DNA from: Mucidula mucida
Lineage: Eukaryota; Basidiomycota; Agaricomycetes; Agaricales; Physalacriaceae
Length of the DNA stretch: 64,000 nucleotides
Direction: 5' to 3'
Assembly: GCA_015501055.1 (NCBI GenBank)
Contig: JADNYV010000005.1
Location: 124,001-188,000, forward strand
Positions 10,851 to 23,100 of the stretch are shown piece after piece; within the stretch, counting starts at the first letter, position 1; each line of letters begins with the position of its first letter. The notes beneath the pieces were generated by a model. That model was given only the letters and a program-made list of their open reading frames with translations. It had not been told where the DNA came from and did not search any database. The position numbers were made by a program, and so were the translations under genes.

Positions 10851-13800
10851 CTATGAGACTGTATGAACCAGAATGGTTGTCGGGCTGACTTGGCTAAAGC
10901 GATTCACCCGCGGGGGATAGACTGACGTTGCCCAGGAGCATGTTAGTAAAATCCATTCAACCTTGCACATAACGAATCTTGATTGCGCCCATGCGATTTT
11001 GCAATTCGAGAGCTGCTGACGCGTCAGATGCGCGAAATTCGTAAGACCAAATTCTGTACCTTTCAGTTCCTCTGCTTCTTCGCGCTGTTCATAGTCCAAG
11101 ACCAGACGTTTGAGATGCTGTTGTTCAACTTTGTCTTGGAGCTGGGCAGAACGTGTGTGTACCGCAAGAGCAGATGCTGACGGAACGGCCAATTGGCGGG
11201 TCTGTGAAAGGAGTTTGTAAGCCGATGACCAGGAGTCCAGATAGAAGGAACCTGTTGCTTGTTTCCGCGGCGTGATAGAAGGGTGAATTTCATTGTGTCG
11301 ACTTTATCAGCATCCGAGGTATCGTCTGATTCGTCGCGTCGTTTTCGCATAGCAGGCAAAACAGCCGAGTCCCAGAGGGCCAGGGCGGTCTTCTTGTCCA
11401 CCTTGCGAGACTCCACTGAAGTATCGGTCACCATTTTTGCGAGTTCCTTGGCGAACTCAGCATCGGCTTCATCTGACGGGCCTAAATATTCCTGTGCCTT
11501 GGACAGGACCACCTCTTCTTCAGGTGATGCGGGCCTCTCTTCATTCTGAGCCACTTTAGTTAGTAAGCATGGAGATGGATCGAAGGGCTTACAGTTGTTT
11601 CGTCTAGACTAGCCTCGGCTTCGTCCTCCTCGTCCTCCTTGTCGTTTTCACCTCGATCATCTTCATCACTGCTGTCTTCACCCGCTTCGCCGTCTTCTGT
11701 GTCATCCACTAAAACACGTCAATGCGTCATCAAAAGCTGAACAACTAAACTCACAATCCCCCGCTTGAATAGTAGAGTTCAGCATCTCATCAACAGCGAC
11801 CGCTGCTTCTTCGATGTTTTTGACGAGTTCCAACTTGGGCCTCACGGCCTGCATATAGACGGTCAGTCTGCAATCATACCAGACAACTCGTCGTACCTCA
11901 AGCGATTCTGAAAGCATGAACTCGACGTCCATTGGAAGAGGTTGTTTGCAAAGCAGGTAGAACTAATGACGCCACAAAATCAACAATAGGAAAAGCTTCT
12001 GGACATCGATTTACCTGGAACATGGTCAAAAAGTTGTCCAATTTCTTCTTCTGAGTTCCACGGTCGAAGCACATTCCGCAGGTGTCGAGGATAACACAAA
12101 CAAGCCGCACCCGGAAGAAATCATCTGGCATGTCCACAAGACACGCTTGGTTGGGTAGGGGTCTCCCGTCAGCTTGGCTACTGTCAGTAAGATTAAAAAG
12201 GACGATCTGCACGACATACGATGCCCAAAAGTGATCAAAGACCATAAAGTGTCGAAAATGAGGCTGGAGCTAAGCAGTCGGAAGATATAGAGCTCTCCTA
12301 GGTACTTCATGGTCGCAACTCTCCTTTGATTTGTGCTATATGCGTTCTGTTCCAGTCCCCGACGAATATCCTCTAAAACTTGGTCCACGACTGCAATTGA
12401 GAATTCAGGGTGATACCGCTGCAAGTCATATGTCAGCATCGCCAGGAGAGCAATGTTACTGTATTTGATCTTCCATGGCTTCGTGAAGATCTTGAAGAGG
12501 ATGGTACATGTTGCTTCATCCTCCCAATCCAGCTTGCGAATTAACTTCAAAACTTTGTCGAGACTTCTCTTGGCAAGGACGTCGTAAATCAAATGCCTGA
12601 TGAACAGTTCGATGTTGCTGCGCTGTTTTTCTTGCCTGGGCGCGCGCTCAGGAGGATTACACTGACGAACGCGTTAGCATATGCGTCCGACAATAGTGTC
12701 ATGGTGCCTACCTGATAGTACGCATTTTCCAGAAGCACGAGCTGTCGCTGATCGAAATGCTGCAAGCTTTGTTTTCTTCGCATAAGTTCCAACTGTTCCC
12801 GAGGTTAATAGGCTTTCTCGCGGAATGAAGGAGAAAACACACCATGGTCCCAAATCGCTCCCGAGTGTCTTCATTGCGAAGCAAATAACGTCCGCATCCT
12901 TCCAACAGAAGCGCAATATTCTCGACGTTGGTCCCAGAGAAATCGTCGAGGCATACTTTGAACATATGCAGCACAAGATGAGCAGGGACGACGCCGAACT
13001 TGGTGAGGTTTGATATGTATATAATGTTCTGTAAAATGATAAGCGACACAACTCCGCCGGCTGCCTGTTGCGCAACGGACCTTGAGGCGGACTTCCGCGA
13101 GCTCTTTCACCACATTCTTCTTCCTTTGCAAGTATCGAAACTCCTCATCAAGCTTACCAACGCGTCAGTTATAGCCACGACAGAGTGGAAACATGAATAC
13201 CACAGCAACCAAGTCCGCCCCGATATCTGGCATGTATTTGTTGAGGGTCGCCACGAGGCGCGAATAATGTGGTAACAAGTCGGTGCGACTTTTCGGTACT
13301 TGACTCAAGAACTTGACCAAACGCTTCCTGGCCGCCTTGGAATTCAAGAACGCGAAGTCTAGGGCAGCCTGATCAACTAGTTCACGATTTGTGGCGTCTG
13401 GAAGGCGCGTGAGAAGAGCCGTAAGTAGTTGCGATGGTCCCTGAGGCGCATGAGGAGACAGCGGAGGGGTAGCGGCCCTGGGAGTTCCGGGAACGGGAGT
13501 TATCAAGCTTGCAAAGATGAGAAAGAATACAGAAGAGGAACTGCTGTCACATACCCATCGTCCTCGCTCTCAGAGTCCCCGTCCCCGTTTGCTGCTGTCG
13601 ACGCGTCGAGATTTCCTTCAGCAAGTTTCTCAAGCTCCTCTTCTAGTTTGCGGATGTCGTCTTTGTCCTCATCTTCACGATGCTTCGCGTCGAGCTCTTG
13701 CGTTTCGCTGGCATCCGTATCGTCAAGGCCCAGAACACTCCTGGGAACGAAGTCCTTCAGATCCTGAACGTCTTCAAAGAATCTGCGTTCTTCTTCATCT

Positions 13801-15180
13801 TCCCATTTTCCTCCACTAATATTCATGTCGTCTGAGTCATCACTCAAGAATTGGTTGGATGTGTTGGACCCAATTTGAATCGAATCAGACTTCTGCGAAG
13901 ATGTTGGAAGTATCGGCATGGGCAGATAGAGCAATTCAGACAATCTGACGGATTAATTAGAGGGTCGTTTTCTGATCACGTCGACGACATACGATTGGCA
14001 ACTAGCTAACAGTTTTTCATAACCTTTGGTCATTTTCTCGTATGCTTGTTGACGATCCTCGAAGATTTCCCCAGAGCGAATATATGCCTCATGATTACGG
14101 CGGTCTTGTTCTTGTAGTCGCTGTATGAATGGTGAGAACCCCGTTCATACACATCTGCGACGACAACCACCTTGTGCTCAATGACCAGTTTCTTGGACAC
14201 ATTTTCGAAATAGTTTTCGCACATTCGTTTAAAGCGGTCGCGGATATCTTGCTCTACAAGCGGTATTTGGTCATCGTTTAATAAAGGAAAGCCATTCGGA
14301 TCCCCTTGACCATTGTTATGTGCGGCGGCAAGAGATCCTGGCTCGGTGTTGATTGAGATTTGTTTAGACGCGGCAGGTGGTGTTATGCCGAGAAACGGGA
14401 GCGAATATGACTTGAGGAACGTAGTAAGCAGTGGTAGAGAAGATAACGTCGGGTCGTTTGAGAGCTAGGTAACAGTCAAGGGAAAGTATGGATCTGTACG
14501 ACCAGCACTGACCAATTCCTTCAACGCCTTCATGATCCATTCCCCTCCGCTTCGGCCTGGTGCATCTGTTATGATCCCGACCAACGCCAGCTCGGAACAT
14601 ACTCGGAGAACGGGTCTCTGACGACTAAGTCTGGCAGAGTCCTCTTTCTCTCGCTGCTCGGTAGGGACAATGGCGCTCGGTTTTGAGGGTCCGGCCAAGG
14701 CGGCATTCAGAGAAGACACAAGACCCGGTGAGAATGAGGGGAAGCGCCGGTGAAGAGCAGATATAATCTACTACAAGATGAGCAAATATGCAAGGATGTG
14801 GAAGCCTCGGACGCACCTCGACTGCGCTCCAGACATCTCGCTCGGTTTTGCAACGGAGAATGCCTTCGATGGTGGCGCCTGCGATTTCATCCACGTATTT
14901 CTCGAGTGAGAGTGAATCTATGTCCTTGAGTATCTGGTCCCGGTTATCGACTGCGACAGACTGCTTGATCCTCTTTATGAGAGCCGTGTGGCGTTTAAGA
15001 GACGAGTCCAACTTTGATGATTCTACAGCAAACTATAGCGAGAAAATGGAAACTGCCGTCATACGTACCCTTGGGAGTCGTATTACAGTTTAGCTGCTTC
15101 AACGCAACGCGTTTAGAGTAACGCGCCCGTTCCTCGTCTAGTTTTGGATTTAATGGGCTCCCGTTGGCTGCAGAATCCAT
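10851..15180 (-). CDS. UPF2: Nonsense-mediated mRNA decay factor Upf2 (three MIF4G domains)
   Basis: Start MDSAANGSPLNPKLDEERAR at ATG 15180, followed by ESSKLDSSLKRHTALIKRIK, YVDEIAGATIEGILRCKTE and further helical repeats of MIF4G type. Later exons include KLVIEHKRLQEQDRR, an acidic Asp/Glu/Ser stretch near 13500-13940, TRLPDATNRELVDQAALDF, VFDHFWAS-type segments, another Asp/Glu run at about 11590-11700, and the C-terminal AQLQDKVEQQHLKRLVLDYE. Splicing of the last exons gives ALELQNRMGAIKIRYVQ and a stop at 10851-10853. Upf2 bridges Upf3/EJC and Upf1 to trigger decay of mRNAs with premature stops. The length of about 1,200 residues fits the family. The acidic linkers before the C-terminal Upf1-binding region are typical. 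It is transcribed away from the ATRIP-like gene, with their potential start codons overlapping at CATG (15178-15181). Confidence 0.9.
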
Positions 15181-15256
15181 GACCGTCGTTCTTCAAGACA
15201 AGAGCCTGTGGCTGATGGGAGGCAGGTCATCGTTTCCTAATCCGGAACCACCACTA
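15181..15256. promoter_or_regulatory. Very short divergent promoter/leader, UPF2 / ATRIP-like
   Basis: Only 76 bp separate the UPF2 ATG (15180, minus) from the preferred ATG of the ATRIP-like gene (15257, plus). An earlier in-frame plus ATG at 15179 would make the two start codons overlap. No TATA box is visible. Regulatory sequence must extend into coding DNA of one or both genes. Confidence 0.45.
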
Positions 15257-18227
15257 ATGGCAGCCGACGAGGAGGACTTATTCGACGATGGCGATGACGA
15301 GCTTGACGAGCAGACACTTGCTGCTCTCGACTTATTCGACGCGAAGCAGCAGCTGGAGCGCAATAAGAGAACCCAGGCCACAGTGTCACCTAACGCGCAA
15401 CCTCCACCCGCCAAACGACAACGAGTGGAATATGAACAGGTTTCGCGGCCTATAACTTCGCTGGATCAGCTTCCAGAAATCACCGTACACGACAATGGCC
15501 AATATGTTATTCCTGCAGTTGGCTCCTCCCCGTTGAACGCGTCCAATATCAATGATAACCCACCATCGGTTGAGATCGCCCAACCTGCTTCGATACAAGC
15601 TTCGACGTTCCGCGCACCGTTTACTAGTAAACACTCTAGCTCTCGTCAACAGTCCCAGACAGTGTCCATTGTGCCACAGCAGCGTCTTTCGACGCGTCCG
15701 CCTCCGCCTCCAAACAATCTCCCAAATGAAGACCTCCATAGAAAACTAACGGAGGTTTGCCGTTATAATCCCTCTTATCTTGTCTATCGTGATTGAATAC
15801 CACTCTTCAGCTCCAAGATGAGAATGCCGCAATACAAGAAAGACTGAATGACGCGACCAACATGCGTTACAAGACGGATGGCGAAGTGGCAATTTTGAGG
15901 CAGAAGATGGACAAGGTTTCCTTCGCCTAGTTCTGTATTGTCAGTTCACTCATTATACCCGACAGGAGTCCAAAGACCATGCACAGAAACTAGCGGAGCT
16001 CAAGGCAAAGTTGGATGAGGCTGCAACTAAGATGGCACAAATGCAACGTGAGAGCAAGGAAGAGAGGGAAAAGATTCAAGCTCAGTTTGCTTTCAAGGTT
16101 TGTATCTCTGTCTTCATCAGAGTCGCATTTTTACACATGCTTAGCAACAAGAATACGAGGCGGCACGGAAACAAATTGGGATTCAGAGATCGCAGCGACC
16201 CAAGGACGCATTCAATACTCCACTACGTCCAATCACTCAACAAAACGCCGTCGCCGGTCCAAGTATCAATATGAACTCAAGAATGCACAAATCCCCAGAC
16301 AAGTCCAAGTCTCAAAGACTTCGAGGTTTCCAGAATGCTTTTCTTACAAGTGCGCCCGTTCATGCTGAGACCAAGAAGGGGAAGGCTCGTGTTACAGGTG
16401 CATCACCGAACTTTGCTCGGGATGTAACAAATCAGCGTAGTTCTCCACCCAGCAGCCCCACTAGACACGACACGAACGGGGACGTCGATATGCTCGACGT
16501 ATTCTCTTCCGAAGCACCACAGGAACCTGACCTTGTCCCTTCTTCGAGTCCTGTTGAGGAGGTCGCGCCTCTTGCACAAGATATAGATATGACCGTCGTC
16601 GATATCATGCCTCTGGACTGGAACGCGGAGGTCTGTCACGTTCCTACCCTGATGTGAATTGATTTTCAACCGCGCTCCAACAGCTGCATCGAATCCTCTT
16701 GACTCACACTTACCCTGGTTCTACAGTTTCTTCTCTTCAAGGATTCATCGGCATACCTGTCCCAGAAGAGTCTCAATCGCAATACCGCGACGTCGTATCC
16801 CGGTTGCTTCGCGATATTGCAAGTAACCAGACAAGAGCAGATCATTCCGCCGCCGCCGCTACTGTTGCATCCTCTCTCATTTCCATTCTATCATTTTTTG
16901 TCAAGCATGATCTTGTGAGTCGTCCAGCGATTCATTTTCCGATATGCTCAACTCTTATAGCTGCCATCTCTAATTACGTTACTTCATCTTCTTTGTATGC
17001 TCATCTACACATTGCCATCATTTAGCTCTATCTTATTATCACGCTCCGACGGGAGTGACGCATCGCCGCTCTTGCTCTCTCTTTGCGCCCTTATACGACG
17101 ACACCTACATCCTCCGAAGGACAAGGAATACCCTGCGCCACTTGCCACGGAGACCATGAATTTACTGGACTCGCTGTGTTGGAATCCAAGCAAGGATGAC
17201 GCTGAAAAGTTGTTTCCTTTAAATCGACGCTTCACCCTCTTACTAATCTCACGAAAGACTTGTTTATCTATCACGTCATCGCGAAGTATACGCTAACTTG
17301 CTTCATGGCCAACAGCCCACTTGGATGCTGATACGCGTCGCAAAGTTCCTTACGCTACAACTGTCCTGTAAGAGTATCCAACTGGGTAGACAAAGTAACT
17401 CATCGAATCAAGGCACAAGATTGGCGCAGAATCTACTCGTCATACACGCTGCCGACTCACCCCAACCGGACAGTCGTTTTCCTGTGCTTGATCGACTATG
17501 CTCCTTCATTGTTGATACTAATCGCCAAGGACCTGAGGTTCGTACTTCCGCAAGGTTTGGATAGGAACTCATTTTACGGTTGTAGGCTATGTCGCTCAAA
17601 GAATCCATTTTGGGATTTATCGGTTTACTCAGCGCTTCTCATTCCGAGGCCATTAGTACGCTTTCCGATTCGCAAGTGTTGCTGCCTTCTCTGGTTGATT
17701 TCATTACATCCTTGGTCACACCAATATGGCATGATGACGATACTGTCATCACTGCCCCAGCACCGTAAGTGGGTTTCAATTTCAGCGATCTATGAACTGA
17801 TTCTCCATTTTAGAACAACACGTCTTTTAAACCAAACTGTACATTTGCTCCATCGGTTGGCATACTACCATGATCCTCCTCTCAATATACGATACAAACT
17901 AAACCGTGCCCCCGTCCGACATTTCAACGGCATCCTTCACAAGTTCACACTCACATTTGGAAGGCTGACGTATGGGGCACCGCCAGACTGGATGTCGGAG
18001 GAGTTGAAAGTAGAGATAGGCGTCATTTCTGGTAAGGGAGTTACCTGAAACCCACGCTCGTTCTAACTGAAGATTGTCTGTGAGAATTGGCGCAGGAATT
18101 ATTGGATCTAGTTGTCGATGGGCCGGATAACGACGCCGTATGGTCGGCATTTCAAGAAAATCCAGAGGAAGCGAGCAAAGTGGAAGATGAGAACATGGAG
18201 GAAAAGCTGATGGGGGACGACGAATGA
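15257..18227 (+). CDS. ATRIP / Rad26 / Lcd1-like DNA-damage checkpoint protein
   Basis: Start MAADEEDLFDDGDDELDEQ (ATG 15257; an earlier in-frame ATG lies at 15179). The acidic-hydrophobic N-terminus (DELDEQTLAALDLFD) resembles the ATRIP motif that binds RPA70. Exons at about 15812-15915, 15966-16096 and 16144 onward encode a long coiled coil (LQDENAAIQERLND, then SKDHAQKLAELKAKLDEAA and QQEYEAARKQ). A disordered segment with SSPPSSPTRHD follows, then DIMPLDWNAE|LHRILLTHTYPGS and a helical-repeat region to the end EEKLMGDDE at TGA 18225. The order acidic motif, coiled coil, helical repeats matches ATRIP/Rad26/Lcd1, the partner that brings ATR/Mec1/Rad3 to RPA-coated single-stranded DNA. The family is fast-evolving, so this rests on architecture and short motifs. 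Several C-terminal intron boundaries (16990-18100) are approximate. Confidence 0.68.
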
Positions 18228-18475
18228 GTCATGTTTTGAGCGAAATCTCTGTCTATCGTGACTTTAGATCTTCGAGGACAATACATTAATTGTACCAACC
18301 TGCCGGCAGAAGGCCTTGATCCATTGAAGGTGTTTTTTCCCCATCCTGCTTGTGGAATCCAGGATCACTTGTCGCTTTTGAACCAAGTCGCAGGTTTCTG
18401 CACGGTATCGAGAGATTAGTTTGTTTCTGTTTTTGACCTATGGAAGAATCAAATTGTGTACTGTGGTGGATTTGA

Positions 18476-19672
18476 CTATCTCACTATTGATGCAGGAAGT
18501 ACTGATGCTCGCTTCTGGATCACTGTAGAGATATTCAACTTTCCGAAGCGACCTTGATCTTCTAGCCAGGTCCGCCACAGACATTCTTCCCAATCCAGAG
18601 AGCGCGAATGCGAGAAGAAGAACCTTTCAGGACACCAGACAGGATAGTCTTGAGAGAGAATCATTGGAGACAAGGGAGACAATGGAAAGCGTAGATCAGA
18701 TTTGCCCGTCAGGATGGCAGGGATGTGTCCATTTTGGGTTATGTATTGGGTTGCGGCAGCGTTGACATCGACAGCAAGCACGGAAGGCAGTTCCCCTGGG
18801 AAAAGGACTACATGCGACGTGAGTGCAAAGAAACGCGCCAAGTTCAGAATAATATTGGGGGATACGTTCTGTTCTGGGAGGAGATGAAGAGATAGAAGCG
18901 GGAATATTTTGAGGGGTTCCAAGCGATTTAATAGACTTGTATGCGCTGAAGAATTCGTAGTCGTCATCACGATCGAAATGGGACCTAAAGGAGGTTCATT
19001 CGTGGGTCGGAATGACAAAGCGACGCGTACCGTTCCATTGACGCGTCCAGTTCATTAACAAGGTGATGTCGATGGCATCGGTGCAGGAGCAGCAAGCAGT
19101 TGGAGCATGAAGGTTATCGGGACGCGTTCCACGGAGCACGAACGGCTCGAAATCCGTCGGGGTCGGATAGTATGATATCATGCGAGACAGGCGTTGAGAA
19201 GAGGATATAAACCAGTCTTCTGATGTGTAACGTGAAAAGGGCATACACAGAATGGCGGCCAGTACGTACCCTGAATAGGATTCGGCGCCAGTATATCGTC
19301 AAGATACGCGTATAAAGAGACGGAGATGAAAACTAGACTGAAGCCCATGTACATGAGCAGGAGCCATCGGAGGTAGACATTTGAGAGCGAGCACCACACC
19401 CAAACAGCTGCGTTCCATCCGTCGCAGTAGCCAAGAAGATCTGAGAAACGCCTGTTTCTGCGGGGCGTGGTCACTGGGAGAGGCGGCTCCCACGCGTCAG
19501 AGTGGGAAGAGTGAAGGCGAAGGCGTTTCTTGGATATGGACACTGACATATGGCTTTGCACGCTGCCAGAGCTTGTCAATGACGGCAATTCCATGGTGAT
19601 GGTGCAGAAGAAGGAGTCACGGACTTTTTCGACGTTAACGCGCCTTGTCTTCATGCCACGTCGCCCCCGCAT
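18476..19672 (-). CDS. LARGE-type glycosyltransferase (family 49 domain), type II membrane protein
   Basis: Three exons. Exon 1 begins at ATG 19672 (other in-frame Mets at 19654 and 19594) and encodes a basic cytosolic tail and one membrane segment (WLLLMYMGFSLVFISVSLYA). Exon 2 starts EDWFISSSQRLSRM and contains HAPTACCSCTDAIDITLLMN. A 48-nt intron then joins TRQWN to GPISIVMTTTNSS in exon 3. GPISIV, followed by NIILNLARFFALTSHVVLFPG, is the signature of the glycosyltransferase-49/LARGE family. The protein would be Golgi luminal. The usual DxD metal site is not obvious; LFPGELPS sits where vertebrate LARGE has its aspartates, so catalysis is unproven. Donor and acceptor are unknown in fungi. 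The stop is TAG at 18476-18478. Confidence 0.75.
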
Positions 19673-20167
19673 TTCTCATCTACGATGAATACCCAGATCT
19701 TCAAGTCATGGGTGAAAGCGTGGCTGAAAACTATTAACAGCTCGTAGGCTTTTGCACGCATATAAGTATGATATTCAGCGCAGTGGTGTCAATTGAAAGT
19801 TGGAAGTAGTTGCGTTGGTTCTTGAATTCAAAGCATACATTCTTGAAATGTCCTGAGAATTGTCGTCGTCTTCACCTCGAGGACACAGCGAGGCGGCTTT
19901 ATGCCCCTTATGGAAGCCCACGTGGAAGAACCTGACCTTGTAAATTGCTGTGACTGTCGCGGTCAGTACCATTCCGATTTCTGCTTCAGCGTTACCAACG
20001 TAGGCCTTCAATCGTAGCCTCATTCTCTGTCGTTCTGCGGTCTGCAGTAGCCGCCCGTAGAGGGCCCGTTTTGGAGCTTTTTCCTGGTCAGTCAGGCCAC
20101 AGGCGCAGTGGAATTATATTGATGAAAGCCCTCCATTTGGCAGCACTCCAGATACAATCGGCGACCC
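19673..20167. promoter_or_regulatory. Divergent intergenic region, glycosyltransferase / Sec7 gene
   Basis: About 495 bp between divergent start codons. It contains AT-rich patches, including a GCATATAAGTATGATATTC-like stretch near 19758-19776 that could serve as a TATA element for the minus gene or simply be UTR. No coding motif is seen on either strand. Confidence 0.35.
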
Positions 20168-23100
20168 ATGGAAAGCGACGCTCTCCCAGACGCCCGTGAG
20201 CAGCGACGGCGGGCCGTCTCAATGCTGAAGCGCGCTGCATCTCTACCACGGATGGAAGGTGGAAGACGACCCCGCATGCATACAGAGGCCGTCAGCGAAG
20301 GAGAAAAGGCGCAGGATGGTCGCGACCCTACGCCAGATATTGACACACCGCCTCCAGAGCGTGTCGAGATTGCAGACGGGCCTATTGAGACCATTGAGCC
20401 ACCGCCACAAACTGAAGCAGATGAAGAACCAACTACTGTTCGCCCTCCGTCTCGATCTAGACGTCGCTCGCGTTCGCGGCGGTCCAAAGAGCTCAAGGCC
20501 CGAAATCAGGCTCATACACCGACCCATGGCGATTCTTCTCCCGAATTGGGCGTTCTACCTCTCAATCCTGCAGATGTGCCCGCGCTCCCCCCATCACCCG
20601 GTCCCTTGAGCAATTTTGCCCGGAGGCAACAGGTGCTCAGATCGCCTACTCCAACAGGTTCTGATGCTCTGCGGTCCTTGCCCCCCAGTGCCCCGCCTAC
20701 TCCCGGCATCCCTTCTTTGGAAGAAATACAAAGAAGAGGCATACTACAACGTTCACATAGTGCTGCCGGCAGACAGTCTGCAATGAACAAGCTCACCGGC
20801 GGCACGGACGTTTATGACCCCTCAATGTCTCCATCACCGACAGGTCTCCGTCGTAATCTTACAGTTTCCGGAGATGAACGTTTGACAGCGGAGCGTACAT
20901 TCGCGCGCAAGCAGCTTTTGGATCGACTCAACCCCAGAATCACCAAAGATGCCGACGCGGAGCCTAACAGTGGGGAAGATCAACCTAGTACTACACCACC
21001 TCCGACAGAAGTGCGCAAGAAACGACGGCGATCCAAGTCCAGTAAAAGGCGCGGGTCTATCAGTGCCAGCAACGCAGCAGTCTCTGATTCTGACTACATC
21101 ACAACGTCGCCCAATACCCCGATACCTCCTACGACACCACTGCCCCAAACTCCCATACCTCCCGATAATCCGCAACTGTACTTTGCAGATATACGAGCTA
21201 GGTCGGCGACCCCGAACTTTGGGCTCATGCGGAGTTTCTCGCCCCAGGAACCCTCCACCATATATAGCCCAGAACCCCGTCGAGCGTCACCACCGCTTCA
21301 TCAGTTATCAGACAGCGATGTTCAGATAGAACACGACGAATCGATTCATCACGATAACCACGCGGACGCTGAAAGGCCTGAGACTACCAGGCGAAGAAGT
21401 ATAGTTGTGGAAGAAGAGGAGGAAGAGGGTCCGTCTATACACTACCATCCAACCACGCCACCACAACGCACTCCCCTCAACGGTTCTCCCTTACGGTTAC
21501 CGCATTCTTCCGACGCCTTGTCTATCACATCAACTGAATCCCATACTGGGATAGTTAATGTGCCTTTCTATGTCAGCGACGAGACTTCCTCGCGACAGGA
21601 CGGTTTTCCCACTAGTCCATTCCAAACCCCTACCAAACACCGTTTGCGGCGAGAGGAAGACGAAGAAGAGGTGCTCTATACTCGCGAGTCAATAGGAAGT
21701 TACGAAGAGCGTGAAATTAGTTGGGTGGCCCTTCCTGGTCAGTTCTGCCATGCCATTTGGGGGTTCTATTAACGCAATTTCTAGTGCAAGAATATGATGT
21801 GGAATTGAACGACCCAGACCTCGCTGAAGAGCGTCCTCTATCTTCGCATTCGTCCCTGCACGAAGATTATACAGAATCTCCTCGCGCATCGTCAGTTATC
21901 ATAGACTCAGAGGCATCACCCGACACGACTCCATCTCATGTCCCGCCATCTCCATCGTCCATGGCCGCTCTATCGCAGTCCGCGTCGTTGACGAGAGCGA
22001 GCAATGATTCCATATCGCAGACATTTCCAGTTCGCCTCTCTGTGGCTGAACGTTCGCCGCTGGGACCTGAATTCACAGAGCCAGAAGACCGACCAGAATC
22101 CTCCTCAAAGCGCGCTGGTACATGGCAGAAGATCAAGGGGTTTGCTCGCTCTGGTTCCAGCGCAGGGCGGCGTTCACGAACCAATAGTATCAGTGCACGG
22201 GACCGCAGAGACCACACCGATTCCAGTGTCAGTCGAGAAAGTGGTGTTAGTCTACATAGCGGACGGACCGACAGGAACGAGGGGACTTTCATGTTGCAAC
22301 AATCACAGCATTTCATTACTCAATCCCCAGCCGCGTCAGCATCGGTTCCTCTCTTGTCCTCCCCTTCTCCACTATCACCGGTCCCTCCAGGCATGGACTA
22401 TCCTCAGTATCAGAATCCCAAACTTTTCCCGTATGGCCCAACTCCGAGGCAGTTGGAGAAGAACTCTTCCACTCCCGACATTAATACTTTCGTCAAAGCC
22501 AACCATGATACACAGGCTTCCTTCTCCGCCAAATCCTTGGGCGATACGAGTGGTGGTCCTCATCAGGACATTCGTATGGGTCGTCAAACTTCGGATACGG
22601 GAATGCGGATCAAGTACACGGGGGCCCCACCGCCCAGCATTGACTACTTCAATATTCCGCAACATCTGGAGTCAAGGGAGCCGGACAACTTGCCAACGAC
22701 ACTTCTTGATGTGAGGAAATGGATGAAGGTTAAGAATCCAAAGAAGATGTTTTCGTCGACGCCCTCTTCTCCGGATACGGCATCTAAGAAACCGTCTCTT
22801 ACCGAGTTGCTCAGAATACGCAAAGACACCGACATTGTCACAGATCATGAAGAGTCTAACTCCGGGACGATAGTGGTCGGGCCTTCCCCGCCACTAATGA
22901 CCCCCCAGCACTCCTTGTCGCCGTCGCCGTCATTTCGCACAGACACGGAGCAGACTCCGAAATCAAACCGAGTCCTTCCACATCCAGACAACACTGTTAT
23001 CCCTACCACAACACCCTCACCACCTGATCCTCTTTCTCCCACGCCAGATCCTTCATCTACGAGCGAATACCCCGCTCATTCCGTCTCTTCATCTTCTTCC

